A stretch of 64,000 nucleotides of DNA. Source: Tribonema minus. Its lineage: Eukaryota > Sar > Xanthophyceae > Tribonematales > Tribonemataceae. Below, piece after piece: positions 10,376 through 23,500 of this stretch; position 1 is the stretch's first letter; each line of letters starts with the position of its first letter. The notes beneath the pieces are model-generated. The model was given only the letters and a program-made list of their open reading frames with translations, had not been told where the DNA came from and did not search any database. The translations under genes and the position numbers were made by a program. The stretch spans positions 372,001 through 436,000 of the forward strand of contig JAFCMP010000542.1 of assembly GCA_017506865.1 (NCBI GenBank), in the 5' to 3' direction.

Positions 10376-11045
10376 GGCATAGTGACTGCTGCAGCAAACA
10401 TGAATTGACAGGCATACGCTTGTGTCCGCGTCACCAATTCATGAGTTGTAGCTTTCGCGACCAACACCACCACAGGTAGACAGTTGGTTGCTGCCATGTA
10501 AACTGCATTTGCACTCGACACCAGCCATGACACCCATGGTATGATATACAATGTGTGGAGAGGCAGCAATGCGCCACGTCGTAACTCAAAACCTATTGCC
10601 AACCCTACGTGGATGGCGATGTCACGTGCCATGTACAGTTTTGCCACAACGCACTGAAAAAGGTAGAGGATGGTGATAAGTGGTGTGCACAGCCTTGTCA
10701 CACTCACCTGCACGAAGTTGAGCATGCTCATCATCACAATCGTGAACCATGCAAGGCTGCTGTGGAGCTGTTGCCTACACGACTGGGAGTCGAGCACCTG
10801 GCAACACAAGGTAGTACATGAAACGTCCATTTACCAACAGAAGTGCAAACGGACAACTCAACGTGAGCGTGCAATTATTATGTAATGCGGCATGCTACCC
10901 CCCTTATAGTGTCACTACTGTCGAAGCCGTTGGCGGACATGAGCGAGGCTCCGCGAGCACAACTACGTCTGGTGCACAGTAAGCCGAACGAATAGCATGC
11001 GCTCCTGTGCCTTGCACGCTACTGTACGGTTGAGCAGCTGCAACA
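10376..11045. other. Spacer without recognisable gene
   Basis: A 160-codon minus-strand frame crosses this region (10,348-10,830), but its hydrophobic, cysteine-rich composition and lack of motifs do not support a gene. I see no helicase sequence upstream of the truncated copy. Confidence 0.4.
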
Positions 11046-12754
11046 TCAATCATCGTTGGTCAAGTCCATCACGGCCAGCTTCACCTTCTTTGGTGGCTTG
11101 GCGGTGACGTGGACACTTGCAGCTGCTGCAGCTGCGGACCTGTCGCCCTTGGTGAGATTGGTGACATGCTCGTCGTGCTTGCTGACCAGCCGCTTGTGCA
11201 CAAATTGGCTAGTCCAGTCGTTGAACGCCACGCGCGCGCAGGTGCGGTGGAAGTGCACGTCCAACGTGCCAGCCTTGAAGTGAGGCTCGTTGGCCTCAAT
11301 GTCTTGGTCGCAGCTGCATCAAAAAAATTGCACCAGAAAAAACAAACAGGTGTGAGTATGAGCACATGCAGTGCACGCAACTTTGACATCAGGTGAGGTT
11401 CGGCACACACACGCATCACACACACGCAGCTTTAACCCTAACCCTAACCCGTGCATCGCACACACGCCGTTTCACCCTAACTCTAACCCGCACAAACCCG
11501 CTTGAGAGTCATGCAAATGATGTAGTGCAGTGCATGCATTATATATGCCACACACATGCAAGTACAACAGTGCACGTGCCATGAAATACAATCATCAGCT
11601 ACCGTACCGGTGACCGAAGTGCAACAGAGATCAGACGGCTTGAACCACTCACCATCCGCACGTGGTCGTCTCCTCCAGGGCGCACGAATAGGCGGAGACC
11701 ATCTTGCCGTCACCAGCGTCGGCTGGGATGCGGAGTCCCACGCAGTCGTTGAAGTTTGTGTGGGCGTTCACCCAGCCGGTGACCCACGTCCTTGAAACGG
11801 GGTCGGCGTGCGGCACGAATGCGGCGTCCTCCGGCGGTATGCCGAAGGAGCTCTGACCCAGTTTGATCTGCATCAGACATACGCAGGACGATGACGATGC
11901 TGTCAGAACACTCATCAACAATAACACATGCAAGCATAGCACGCCATCACGTAGTATGATCACATACATGCGGTGGTCAAGTGGTCATGTGCTTGGCGCT
12001 GCCCGTCAATGGAGTGATGCACACACGCTCAATGTTCACACAACGATGTTGAATGCAACATAGGCGTCTGCGCGCGCTGTGCCTACCTTCTTGGTGCCGC
12101 ACATCTCGCAGTCGGACTCCTTCGAGGCGGTCTTCTCATAATAAAAGCACTTTTCGCCGTCGCGGCGACGGAAGTTGGAGCAGCCTGCTCCATCGGTGAC
12201 TGCGACGATGTGTCCCGTGCACGGGACACCATCGTAAGTGAGAGGGCACCTGCGATCAGCGAAGAGAGCCATATGACATGGTTCACATGAGGCGGAGCCG
12301 TTGGGGAGATTGCAGGTTATGGTAACAGTGCTCTGTCCGACAGGCACAGGACCACGCGACAGCGTATGCACAGCAGACCGTGAGCAATCATACAGGCACA
12401 CGACCATGCGACCACGCAGCAAAATTGGACACCAACACGGTACAGTGTAATCTAGACCACGACCAATCACCGTAGACGCAAAAGCAAGCAGATGTGCACC
12501 ATCAGAAGCGATTCAGCGCTGCGAGGTGGTGTCAAAGACGACGGGCTCACCCGCGAAGGTCCCTGTCGGTCTCTCCCTTGGCAAGGAAGGGCCTTGGCCC
12601 TCCCAAAAGGGTTGCGGACGGCAGGGGCAGGCTTGTGCTCGGGGGCCGCGGCAGCAGCAGCGGGCTTGGGCTCGCTGGACGCAGCAGCAGCGGCGGGCTT
12701 GGGCTTGGGCGTGGCAACAGCCTTGGCAGCAGCAGCGTTCTGAGGCTTCACCAT
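11046..12754 (-). CDS. Unrecognised cysteine-rich protein, four exons
   Basis: Exons on the minus strand: 12754-12551, 12332-12087, 11867-11653 and 11313-11046 (204, 246, 215 and 268 nt). The phases fit exactly, giving 310 residues and a TGA stop. Splice sites are GTGAGC/ACAG, GTAGGC/GCAG and GTGAGT/GCAG. Residues 1-68 are an Ala/Pro/Lys-rich low-complexity head (repeats of PKPAAAAA). Residues ~75-150 are rich in Cys and His (CEPCH, CPLTYDGVPC, GCSNF, KCFYY, CEMC), suggesting zinc binding. Residues ~150-260 contain WVTGWVNAHTNFNDCVG, TTTCGCCDQD and HFHRTCARVAFNDW. The tail is basic (KPPKKVK) and ends LAVMDLTNDD, a hydrophobic-acidic pattern like a SUMO-interacting motif. I do not recognise the family. 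The intron at 11,314-11,652 contains CCCTAA repeats. The neighbours are transposon remnants, so a transposon cargo gene is possible. The exon model comes from sequence alone. Confidence 0.6.
11434..11450 (+). repeat. Interstitial telomere-type repeat (CCCTAA)
   Basis: Short CCCTAACCCTAACCC tract inside the last intron of the cysteine-rich gene, with a degenerate partner at about 11,474-11,490. Confidence 0.8.
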
Positions 12755-14580
12755 GGCAGATGGCTGGCGACTGACAGCCAGCGACAGAGGGAGTGAAGGT
12801 CTGCGAGCGAGAGACAGCGGCGCTGACGGGCCTGCGCGTTCTCAACCGACGAAGGTGCCGCCGACTCTCCTGGCCCCAGTGGCAGTCGCGTTCTCGAGAG
12901 GCCACGCTCTCGAGAAGCGAAGCCCCAGCAGCAACGTCGCGTCGCCCTCCTGCCTTCGAGCGAGGCCGCCACCCGCTCCACGGCGGCAGCAGCAGTCACG
13001 CCAGCCCGCCAGCACAGAGCGCAGCCGCTCGACGCTCACCGCCATTGCCCCCCAGCCCGCTCGTCTCCCACTGCGTTGCGTCGCCCACTGCGCTGCGTCG
13101 CCAAGCACCTTCAGAAACGAAAGCGGAGTCTCAGCGAAACGCTCGGTGACGTCACGTCAGACGTGACGTCACGCGTGACGCCGGATCGATGCCACGCTCG
13201 GAGGCGTTACAGCGATAATGCTAAACGCGTTCTATCTACTATTTCTACAAGTGGTCAGGCCTCCACCAGTTCTTCTCAGCATTCACTTTCACAAGCAGCT
13301 TCATAGTGTCATGTCACACCTGTATGCATTCTTTCACAGCAGTATTTTAAAAAATGGAGTTGTAGTAGAGCGAGTCAAGCCATACCCTTACTTTCGATCG
13401 ATTGACCGAGTGCCCTCGTTAGTACCTACAGCACACCCACATGATGTCTGTGCTCTGCAGTTGCAGTGTAGAAGCGCCTCAATCACAGTGCGCTTGCAGA
13501 TGTCGTCGCTACCGAGCTTGCAGATGAAGTGGAGGCGAACCTACCGCAGGACACGTAGCATGCAGCGCGCAAGCACCTGCTCGGTTCCGGTCGCAGCGCC
13601 ATATGCACTTGTGAGGTAGGGGTGCATGTGAGGCAACTGGCTATCTGGTTAAGAAAGTCTGACCAGATAGTGCGCAATCTTTTGTGGTACAGTTGGAAGC
13701 GCCCCTGTCTTAACAGTTGGAGGAGTCTGAGGGAAATTTCTTGTGTGCAACTTCAAGGCTTCAATCCTAACACACTCGATCGGCATGACACACCGTGCGT
13801 GTGCAACGCCTCATTGTTGCGTTGTGTGCTGTTGCGCCACACCCCCCCCGGGGAACAACATAGCCCTACTAGGCTAACGAAAGTTAACTAGCCTAACAAA
13901 ACTTAACCGCAGGCGTCACAAACCTCGTAGCTAACGCTGACACTGGTACTGGAGTCTACAAGAGGGGTAGGATTACGGTTTAAGCAGGCATGCACGGCGC
14001 AGCACTCTTTGATTGACCGTGCTGCAACGTTGCCTGCTGCTGCATGCTTTCTGCCTGCTGCTGGGCGCTTTCCCTACATGTGCCATATGCTGAGCTCTAC
14101 AACGCATCACCACGCTGTCTGAGGCTTTGCTGGACCGCGTAGAGCACACCAAGCAAGTACATTGGGCTGGTCATTCGAATACATGTGTGCCAACCTCTGC
14201 AATGAGACAGGAGACCGTTATGCCAGTTGAAACTGTGTTTGAAGTGTGTACAGCTTAGTTGAATGTGTGCCACAATGACACTCCCACACACACAAATGTA
14301 CACCACACATACGAGGCTATCGCCAAAGATATGCCTTGGGGATAAGCACCTCTTTGAAGTCATCGGCCCGCAGCTTAAGCAGCAGCTTCACGACGATGGA
14401 CTTTTTTGAAATGTTACAGAGCCAGCGGCTTCATCCAACATGGAGAGACAACGCGCTGTACAGTTTTGAAAAGCCAGCAGCTCCACTAGCCGGTTTAATG
14501 CTCGGAAGTACCGCTGCATACACACTACATATCCCAAAGCGTGATGGGCAACAGCAAGGTGTGCCAGCCGTAGAGAACAG
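12755..14580. other. Spacer between divergent genes
   Basis: It carries the presumed promoter of the cysteine-rich gene (left) and of the DEP kinase (right). Apart from the CRE-like palindrome at 13,143-13,178 and the segment shared with ~6.76 kb, I see no gene. Frames at 12,753-13,166 and 13,218-13,619 have no motifs. Confidence 0.5.
13143..13178. promoter_or_regulatory. Tandem CRE-like palindromes
   Basis: The octamer TGACGTCA occurs twice within about 30 bases, along with further ACGTCA/TGACGC half-sites and an ACGCGT. TGACGTCA is the classical bZIP (CREB/ATF) palindrome. The position is ~390 bases upstream of the start of the minus-strand cysteine-rich gene, so a promoter role is plausible. 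There is no functional evidence. Confidence 0.4.
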
Positions 14581-17500
14581 ATGGGGACTTCAACGTCCGC
14601 CCCCATCGCCGCAGGCAGCGTGGAAGAAATACTCAGGATTTCCGAGTCAGTCAACAAATTGAAAGCTGCTCTGGCAGGCCTCGGCATACCGTGGGAGTCC
14701 GTGGCGGAAGTAGAGCAACACCTCAAGTCACATTTCGATGCAGGGGGGTGCGCTCGCAGTTTCTTGCAGACGCCATCAGCAGGGGTTCACGGAGCTGCTC
14801 TGCTGCAGCAGCCACAAGTGCTAGTGGCAATTGATGCTGTGCTCAGTTTGCGTACAGCGGAGGGGGACTCAGTCGGAGGCGGAGAGGAGGCGACTAACGC
14901 CAACAGCCCAAGCTCAGACTGCCATGCCAGCCAGGGTGGAAGCAATGGCAGCGGTAGCAGCACCCCGTCGCAGTCAATGCAACCAGGCACAGTCACAATT
15001 GTAACTGCAGATAATCTCCAGTTCTGAGGCCACATGTGCAGCTGGCAACACCGCTGAACCAGGCGACCAGCTATCAGACCTGGCCGCAGCTGCGCCCGCT
15101 GTAGCTGTGGCAGCAGCGGTGGCAGCGGCAGCAGCACTGCCGGGCCCGACAGGCAATCATGATGCGGCACGGCACACCAATGCCAGTGGCGATCATCATG
15201 ATGATCATGATGGGTCTGAAACAGAGGCATGTGAAGAGGTGCGCAACAGCTGTTGCAGCACGCCGGCGGAGTCATTTCAAGACAACGAGCGCGCGCGCAA
15301 CAGCCGCATGCAGAGCACGCTGTCCCCGCTGCCGCAGCTGCCGCGCCTGCGCCGCAACCATGGGGCGCACATTGTTGGCGGTGGTGGCGGTGGCGGCAGT
15401 GGCGGCGGAGGCAGCGGCGGCAGCGGCGGCGCGGCACTTAAGCTGTTGGGCGGCGCGTCCGTGTCTCGGGGCGGCAACGGCAGCGGCAGTGGCAGCGGCA
15501 GCGGCAGTGGCAGCGGCAGCGGCGGTGGCGGCAGCGGCGGTGGCGGCAGCAGCGGTGGCGGCAGCGACGGCACCAACGCCTCCACCATTGCGGTGGCAGT
15601 GCTCAATGACTTGGGCTCAGAGCAGTCGAGCCGGTCAAGCCGCGATGGCTGGGAGGAGCGCAGTGTCATCAGCGGGTACCAGGAGATGCAGGTCATCATG
15701 ATATTTACACTATAGTAATTGTGAACACTGTCATGAGCAGTTGCCCAGACGTGGCAAGTGGGCTTCCAAGCGCTGCTCACAGTAGTCTAAGAGCACCGTG
15801 CTTCTCCGCCTGATGTTGCCCTCGCGGTTCATGCCCACTGACGCGCGCATGAGCCGCATCGAGCGTGCCACATGAATATGTGGTGCTTAACGCCTATTTT
15901 ACTGCCTCGTGCGTACATATGTCTTGCGCAGGCTGACAACAGCTCGGGCGGCAATAGCGTTGCCGAGCACTACTCGGCGTACCAGGTGCGCACGCTTGCA
16001 GACGCCATGCGCGAGAGCGTCAACCTGTGCGACCGCCAGCCACGACTCATCCGGTACAGAAAGGTATGTGTACTGATGGTGTACTCAAGGTGTACTCAGG
16101 CTGAGCACTGACCAGAGCACTACCTTGCGTACCAGTGTATGCAACTGCAGCCGCAGATCACCGGGTACAGAATGGTGCGTGTGCTGACACTGTACTCAGT
16201 GTTGTAACTCAAGACGGATTTAGGTGTTGTTGGCATGAACGTCTGCACAGCTTCAAACTTGGCATGAGCACAGAAGCAATTCATGTCGCAGCAAATGCGT
16301 GTGGGGGCACACATGTTCGCCCAACCGGCATTCGGTCTGCGGCAGTTTGGCGCAGCTTACGACTTGGCAATGTGTCTACGCCACTATGGATCTCAATCCT
16401 TTTCTTGTGGGCGATGCAGTATCAGCATTCAATTTCGTCTGTTGTACTGTGCATTATAGTGCACTTCAGATATAATTTCCAGCTAATACTTCGAAGACGC
16501 ATTCCTTTTTGTGTGCTGGTCTGGCGCGGCGCCTCCGCCGGAGCCTGCGTGCGGCCTGCGGCAGTTCTAGCTTATCTTCATCTACACTGCGTGTTTGAAC
16601 ATGGTCTTTTTTCCGAAGTACATGTTGGAGTACACTCTGTCTTCCTATTGTCATGCGCATGCGCGTGACGCTATGAAGCACTTGATCCGCGCTGCTAGTG
16701 CAATCACCAGAGCTGACTGCGCCTGTCAGCGTGGGTCCCGCCCTCAGCGCTGCAGTGCTTTGCATTAGCTACCTGCCTGCCCATCATACTTGACAGTGAC
16801 AAACGCAAGCACGGCAGTTGATGCTGCGCCCAGCTCCACACCCACAGCCACACCACCCAGGTCATATTTAGAGTTGTCATTCAAGACCTAACTCTAACCC
16901 TAACCCCTAACCCCTAACCCTAGACTCATGGTGTGTCGCGTCCTGCTGCTGCAGTGCTTTGTGGGGTCGGACGCAGTGCGATGGCTGGTCGCCAGCAAGC
17001 ACTGCTTTGACAGCACGGAGGCCGTGAGGCTGGGCAATCTCATGCTCAAGCACGGTCTGTTCCATCACGTCGAGGTGAGCTTGAAGTTGAAGTATGTGTG
17101 GTATTCATTCTTCAAGAAAGAGCAACCTGGCTGGGCAACCTCATGCTCAAGCATGGTCTCTTCCATCACGTTGAGGTAAGCCACAGGGCCCCTTCATCTT
17201 CAAGTTGAAGTAAGTGTGATGTGTATTGTTTCAAATACACGTCAGAAGAAACCTGGCTGGGCAACTTTGTGCTCGAGCACGGTGTCTGCAAGAGCGCACT
17301 GCAGTTTTCAAGTACAGGTTGTGTACTTCTTTGCATTGCTGAGTACATCAAAAATGTGCGTCTCAGAATACTCATGCATTCTTTCTTTCAGTGCTTAGCA
17401 GTAAACCACATCGATGTCCAGCATTACACTTGCCAGCTTCAAATTTCAAAATATGCACCTATCCTGCCCCTTGCCTGAAGTTCCTGATGCACCGCACCAC

Positions 17501-20500
17501 ATTTCGTGAAGTACATGAAGTATATTCCGAGACTTGGTGGTGCATTTGTCCTGGAGTTGGGGCAAAGGTTAGAGGCAGGGTTAGGGTTAGAGTTAGGGTT
17601 AGGGTCAGGGCTACATGGGCAGCTGGACAAGCAGATACAATTGTTTAACAGGGAACTGGCAAAGCACCCAGCACTTTGCTTGGGGGGGGGGTGCAAGGCT
17701 GATACATTGGCGAAGGCAGGGTCTGCTGAGTCTCAAAACCTCACTCACTCGGGATGAGAGCATGTCGTGCCATAGCACAGGACACGGCGACACACATCAT
17801 GGCGCACACACGAGGAGCGCAAGTGGTGGGCTGTGCTGCAGCACCAGTGTCCACTCTCCTGAGATGCATTGCAGACTGGGTTGCAGTATCGCATGAGTCC
17901 ATGAGTACACTCGACTTCAACTTGCAGTGACGCACCAGTCTGCAACTTCAAGACACCGCTGATCCCCCCCCCCCCCCCCTGCCGCAGCTGAAGCACAACG
18001 TCAAAGACGGCAACTTCCTGTACCGCTTCGCCAGCGACGAGTACACAACGCTCGACACGAGCGGCGCCCTGACGGACCCCAGCAGCGGCAGCGCACACGG
18101 CGGCCGCCCACTGCTGCTGCGCAGCCCAACATCGCCTGCCCGGCTGAGCGTTGCCATGGGGGGGGAGCGCGCCAGCCTGTCCCCCATGTCGCGGCACGCG
18201 AGCTTGAGGGACATACTGGCGGATGCCGAGCTGCTCACACAGAAGGTGACGCTTGCGGCGCGATAGTGTAAAACTGGTTGTTATGCACTAGCTGGTGTAG
18301 GATTGATGTAGTGAAATGGTGATGAGCCCTGGGATATATCGGAACCAACTGTCATGCCTTGGCTGGGCGTGCACGTACTTCAGCGGGCGAAGGCACTCCA
18401 AATCAAACCCTAGCCCGAAGCACGGCCTGCAGGGACCTATGATTGCTACAGGGGCTGCTGCTCTTGCTGGAGCTGACGACCGCATGCAACAGACCAGTGT
18501 AACAGTCTTGTGACAGCATATGCTGCGGCAGCGCACCCCGCTTCAAGGCACTTGTGTGGCCATGCAGAAAGCGTAATTGGAATAGCTGCCTAACCCTGAC
18601 CCTGAGACGTAAACCTAATGCCATACCTAACCCTAAGCCGTTCACTGCACGCAGTTGCTGCATGCAAAAGCGGGCGCCGGCCACAGTGTTCAATTGCAGT
18701 TCTCCTGCCAACAGTTTCAATGTCACAGCTGTTACTGACGCCGATTATGCATGTAAGCCCCCGACTCCATCAGTAGGCCCCCAAAACTCTAAGCGGCGTT
18801 TACGCCCACGTTCACCCCAATCCTAGATTCAAAACTAACCTCAGCCCTGGCCTTACACCATAGGGCATGCTGAGCCGTGCGGCAGTGCCCCGTGCCGCTG
18901 CATGGATGACCTCTGCCTGTGTTGGTGTCAGCCTCTCGAAGCATGCGCAGTGCTGCGCATGCAGGGCACATCAATCTTAACACATCAATTTCAACTTCAT
19001 GCAGTGTCCGAAGCGAGTGCCCGCAGCATCCGCCCAATCAAACCGTGTTCGCCGCACTGCTGCATGCACGCTGCCGCTGCGCAGTGGGCCTCTGCATTGT
19101 GCACTGGGACGTCAGGGGCAGTCAGGATTGCGAGCAGGGGTGAAACAGGGTCAAGGCTAAAGGTGGGTTCATGATCATTATTGGGGTAAGAGTTACGGCT
19201 AGAGTTAGAATCGGTGTCAGGCGCAAGGAAGTGCAGGCTTAGGGTCACAGCTTGCACGAGCAGCCAGCACGCTCACAACACCCCCCTCCCCCCCCCCCCC
19301 TCCTAGTTGGCCACCATCACCGGCAGCACGCCGCGCACAGCAGACTTGGCAGTGTTCAACGGCGCAGCAGTGGCAACACCTGGCTCCAGGCCCTCTATGG
19401 CAAACTCGCTGCGCCAGAGCCCGATTGTGCACTGCAGCATGGGGCGGCCGTCCATTTTCGGTGACAGGTAAGCTGAGGATTGTCGGTCACACTCAAGGCA
19501 AAGGAGAGTGATGGTGTGCGCGCAGCGACGTGGCTTAAACACTGGTTCTCTCAGCGCAGGCAAGAGGCAAGAGGTACGTTGCGCAGCAGCATGGCGCGGC
19601 AGCTGCTCGGCAGCGACAGGGAGCGTGCAGCTAGGCTGCACATTGAGACAGCTGGAGCGCGAGAGGTAGGAGAAAGGTAGGTATGCGATGAAGGCAGAGA
19701 TGGAGTATGGCCGACTGCCGGCTTTCAGACACAGCTTCTCAAAGCAGTGACGTTAGTGTTTGCATTTGAGGGGATGAAATGCACGGCAGCACTGGCCAGG
19801 CCCACAGATCCCAGCTAGAGTAAAGTACATCTAAGGTTTGCCTAAACCGTAACCCTACGAGATGAAGGATGGCCTCACCGCCCAAGGCTGAATGGCATGA
19901 AGGGTAAAGCTAGGGTGTGTTTGGGGACAGGTCGCACATAGAGCTAGGGTTAGGGTTAGGGTTAGGGTTAGCGTTAGGGGTAGGGTTAGGCAGGGCGTGC
20001 CCACCAACGCTCAGCAACAGGTCACCTCTGCAGCCCACAGGAGGACTTTGCTGTAATCAACCATGCTGGTTGCGCTGATACCCGGTGCAGCATCTGAGCA
20101 CATGCTGGTAGCAATTTCACGAGGCGTGCACGCCTTCACACCCCCTCATACCGGGGGGGACCCCCTGCCTGCCTGTCAGAACAAGGGGCTTTGCCATGCT
20201 GCCTCTGCTGTCCCACGCTTGAGTGCAGCGCGCACCGGTGTACCCCATACGTACCCCATACCCTACCCCTGCCCCTCTCTGATGCAAAACTGGAGTGTAT
20301 CAACGGCGCAGGCTATCGGTGTTGCCGATGCAGTCCCCCGTGCTTGGTCCTACTTCCTGGTTTCATTTTGAGCCGGGATTGCTGACAAAATCGACAAGAC
20401 TTTGCTGACACAGGCGACAAGACTTTGAAGCCTACAGCATCTAAGAATTGCCTGCGTCCACTCTCCTGCTGATCAAAGGTGGCTCAAGCTGTCAATGTTG

Positions 20501-23500
20501 CCGCGGGTTTTGGTGTCCTACAGCTTAGCCACCTCTCTTCAAGGCACGCCTTGTCTTCGCCTGTTGCTGGCAACCGGCGGTGGTATCACCAAACATCATC
20601 TCTCTCCACTACAAACAATGTACCCACCTCCTGCTGCACAGTGCCTGCGACATTCAGAAGTTCATGCACGCAAAAGCTGCACATAGTTAGAACTGGGTAA
20701 TGCCATTTTCCCACCTAATCGATGACAGCCGATGCAAAACGTCATGCTTTGTGCACAACACCTGCTCCCCTGCTTGCTCTCGGTGATGGCACGCAGTCTG
20801 TCGGCGTCACCACGGCGCTCGGAGGCCTACAGCGCAGTGCTCAGCAGCCGGCCATCCAGTGCGGGCAAAGAGTTCTCCGATGCACGTGTTCTACAGTACG
20901 TGTTCAAGGTGCGCACGCGCATTATTATCAAGCAACTTCACTTTTAAAGAAGTACGTGCGCGTTCTGTAGTGCATGTACATATGATGTGTGCGCGCGGCA
21001 CAACGGCACACAAGCGCGCGTATGATCATCAAGAAACTTCACGTCTAAAGTAGTACGTGCGCGTTCTTTAGTGCATGTATGAGGTGTGCGCGCGGCACAA
21101 CGGCACATGAACTTCAATGTTGAAGTGGAATTCTCACGGTGTGCCGCCGCAGCGGTTGCGCATAGCGATGCACGGCGACACTTAGAACTTCACTCTTGAA
21201 GTGCATTTCATGTGTGCGCAGCTGCACCAGGCGCACTCGTTGCGATGCCTGTGCAGTGCGCGTTGCAACATGCAGAACACACGCTCTGACTCTCTCGGGC
21301 ACACCTCGATGTACATGTGAATTTGGGCGGCACAACGACACACACTTCCATGCTGAAGTGGGTTTCTCATCGTGTGCCGCAGCAGCGGTCGCCTGCCGCG
21401 ATGCACGGCGGCACCTAACTCTTCATCCTCGAAGTACATGTCACGTGTGCGCCGCTGCACCAAGCGCAATCATGGCGATGCACGCTGCAACTTACGCAAC
21501 ACACAATCTGGCTCTCTCGGGAGCACCTTGATGACAGAGGGGGGCTGAACAGCAGCAAGAGAAGCTGTAAGTGCTGGAGCTGAATGAGAACGGGGGCCTT
21601 GGCATCCGATGCATCATACGCTCTGCGCACCGTGGCATCAGCTATGATGCCAGTTCTTTCCTACTGCGCGCATCGGCGCTGGCGCCAGCATAGACATAAA
21701 CACAGGCACCGAGTACAGCAGACAGCGTCGCGGAAACTGCGACATGGTGATGATCAGCTGCATCAGCGCGGCATGCTGTGCGCATGCGCCGCCGCTTGCC
21801 GCTGAGTGCAGCGTTCCGCAGAGGCATGACTGCAAACCGCCTCTGCTGCTCGCTTGCAGACACACAGCAGCGCCGCGACACGAGCGGACTTCAAGTTGTT
21901 CAACGAGCCGCACACACGCTGACGACTCAGAGAGGAATTGAAGTTTGTGTCTGCAGCGCTCTCTCCGGATGTTAGAGCTTGCTGCGGGTGGCGCTTCTGA
22001 GGCAATCCTTTCTGACTGTGCCGTCAGTGTCGGAATGCGCGCGCAGTCTCCAACTCCAAGCTTCCCACAACATTGCTTTCGGCAGCAATGCTGCGCTGTT
22101 GCCTCAGCTGAACTGCCTTCTGTTGCGCGTGTGGCTCTGGCCGTGTTGACAGGACAAGTGGCGCCTGGGCCCCAAGATCGGCAGCGGTTCCTTTGGCACC
22201 GTGCATAAGGGGCTGAATGAAGAGACTGGCCAGGTGCGCGAGCATTGCTAACCCTAACACTGACCCTTAGTGTTAAGATGCACACGTTCAAGAGGACACA
22301 GAGTAGTACGCATGGCTCTCTGCCCCCAGTGCCTGCTCTGTTCCTGACCGTAACTCTTACCCTAGCCCTAACCCCTGAACTGTAGTGCGACTCACCGTCC
22401 AAGTGTCTGTCGCTAGCTCTAACCCTAAATCCAACACCAGTCCTAACCCTGTTTCTAACCCTACAGCCACTGTTAACCTCACCCTCACCGTATTGGACCT
22501 CAAAAAGCCTCCAGTGCAGCACTATACGCGTCTGCTGAGAGCGTACGCGCGTCCACTGTGGCGCCTGCAGGCTAAGAGCGCCTCACACCTAACCCTCAAA
22601 ACAGCCGCTTTAGGGTTAGGGCTGGGTGACCCCTCACCCTGAGCGCTGACGTGTCGGAGTGGCGCTGAGCATCACCACTGGCAGTGTGTGAAGCGCCCTG
22701 CACAAGCCGAAGCAGTGCGCTGCGCATGAAGCGCGTATTGCCCACGATGCGCCGCCGCCCGTAACCCTGATACCCTTGCGGCAGGCATTCTTAAGCTGTG
22801 CTACGCTGGTGGCTTCCTGCATGGAAGTGAAAACCCCCGTTGTGCGCAGCTGTTGCAGTAAAACAGGAGAGACAAAGGCGGTCCCGTGCTGCTACGAAGG
22901 GCGTGTCTGCTTGTGCACTAGGTACCTGCATATTGAGTGTAAGACCTGTGTGTTGAAGGAGGTGGGGGGTACTGTTCCAGAACGGTGTTGCCAGATGCCC
23001 TCAACCCATGCAACGGCGGCAGAAAGAGTCACTACCTTGCCCCATGTGCACGTTACGATAAGCTGAAAGTGTTGTACCATGCTACATCCCAGCAGAGACT
23101 CAGACCACCTCAAGAGAGACCCATGGTTAGCAATTGACAGGTAGCTGTGTGCAGCCCTGTCATGTGGTAACCCTAATGTAACCCTCCACATGCGCTTGCG
23201 GCTTGCGTTCCTCTCTCTTGTGCCCCACAGATAGTGGCAGTAAAGGCGCTGCCTCTGTCGGCATCTCTACTGCAGGTACGTGCCAAACCCTAACTTCAAC
23301 CCTGAACATCGCTGCCAGACCTTGCCCTCAACCCTAGGTCCTCGTTGCCAAACTTCAACGGCAAGCCCTATGACCAGCCGCATTGCTCAGGCACGCACGT
23401 CAGCACTGTGCACAGGCGTTCTGACGCGCTGCAGTGACACCAGGAAGATTTGCACCGGTTGCCACTTTGAGGGTTCCACAGGGGTTCCGCGGTTGTCAGC

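Noticed and set aside
14336..14662. 108-codon plus frame overlapping the kinase start
   Set aside because: Different frame from the exon that joins in phase; no motif.
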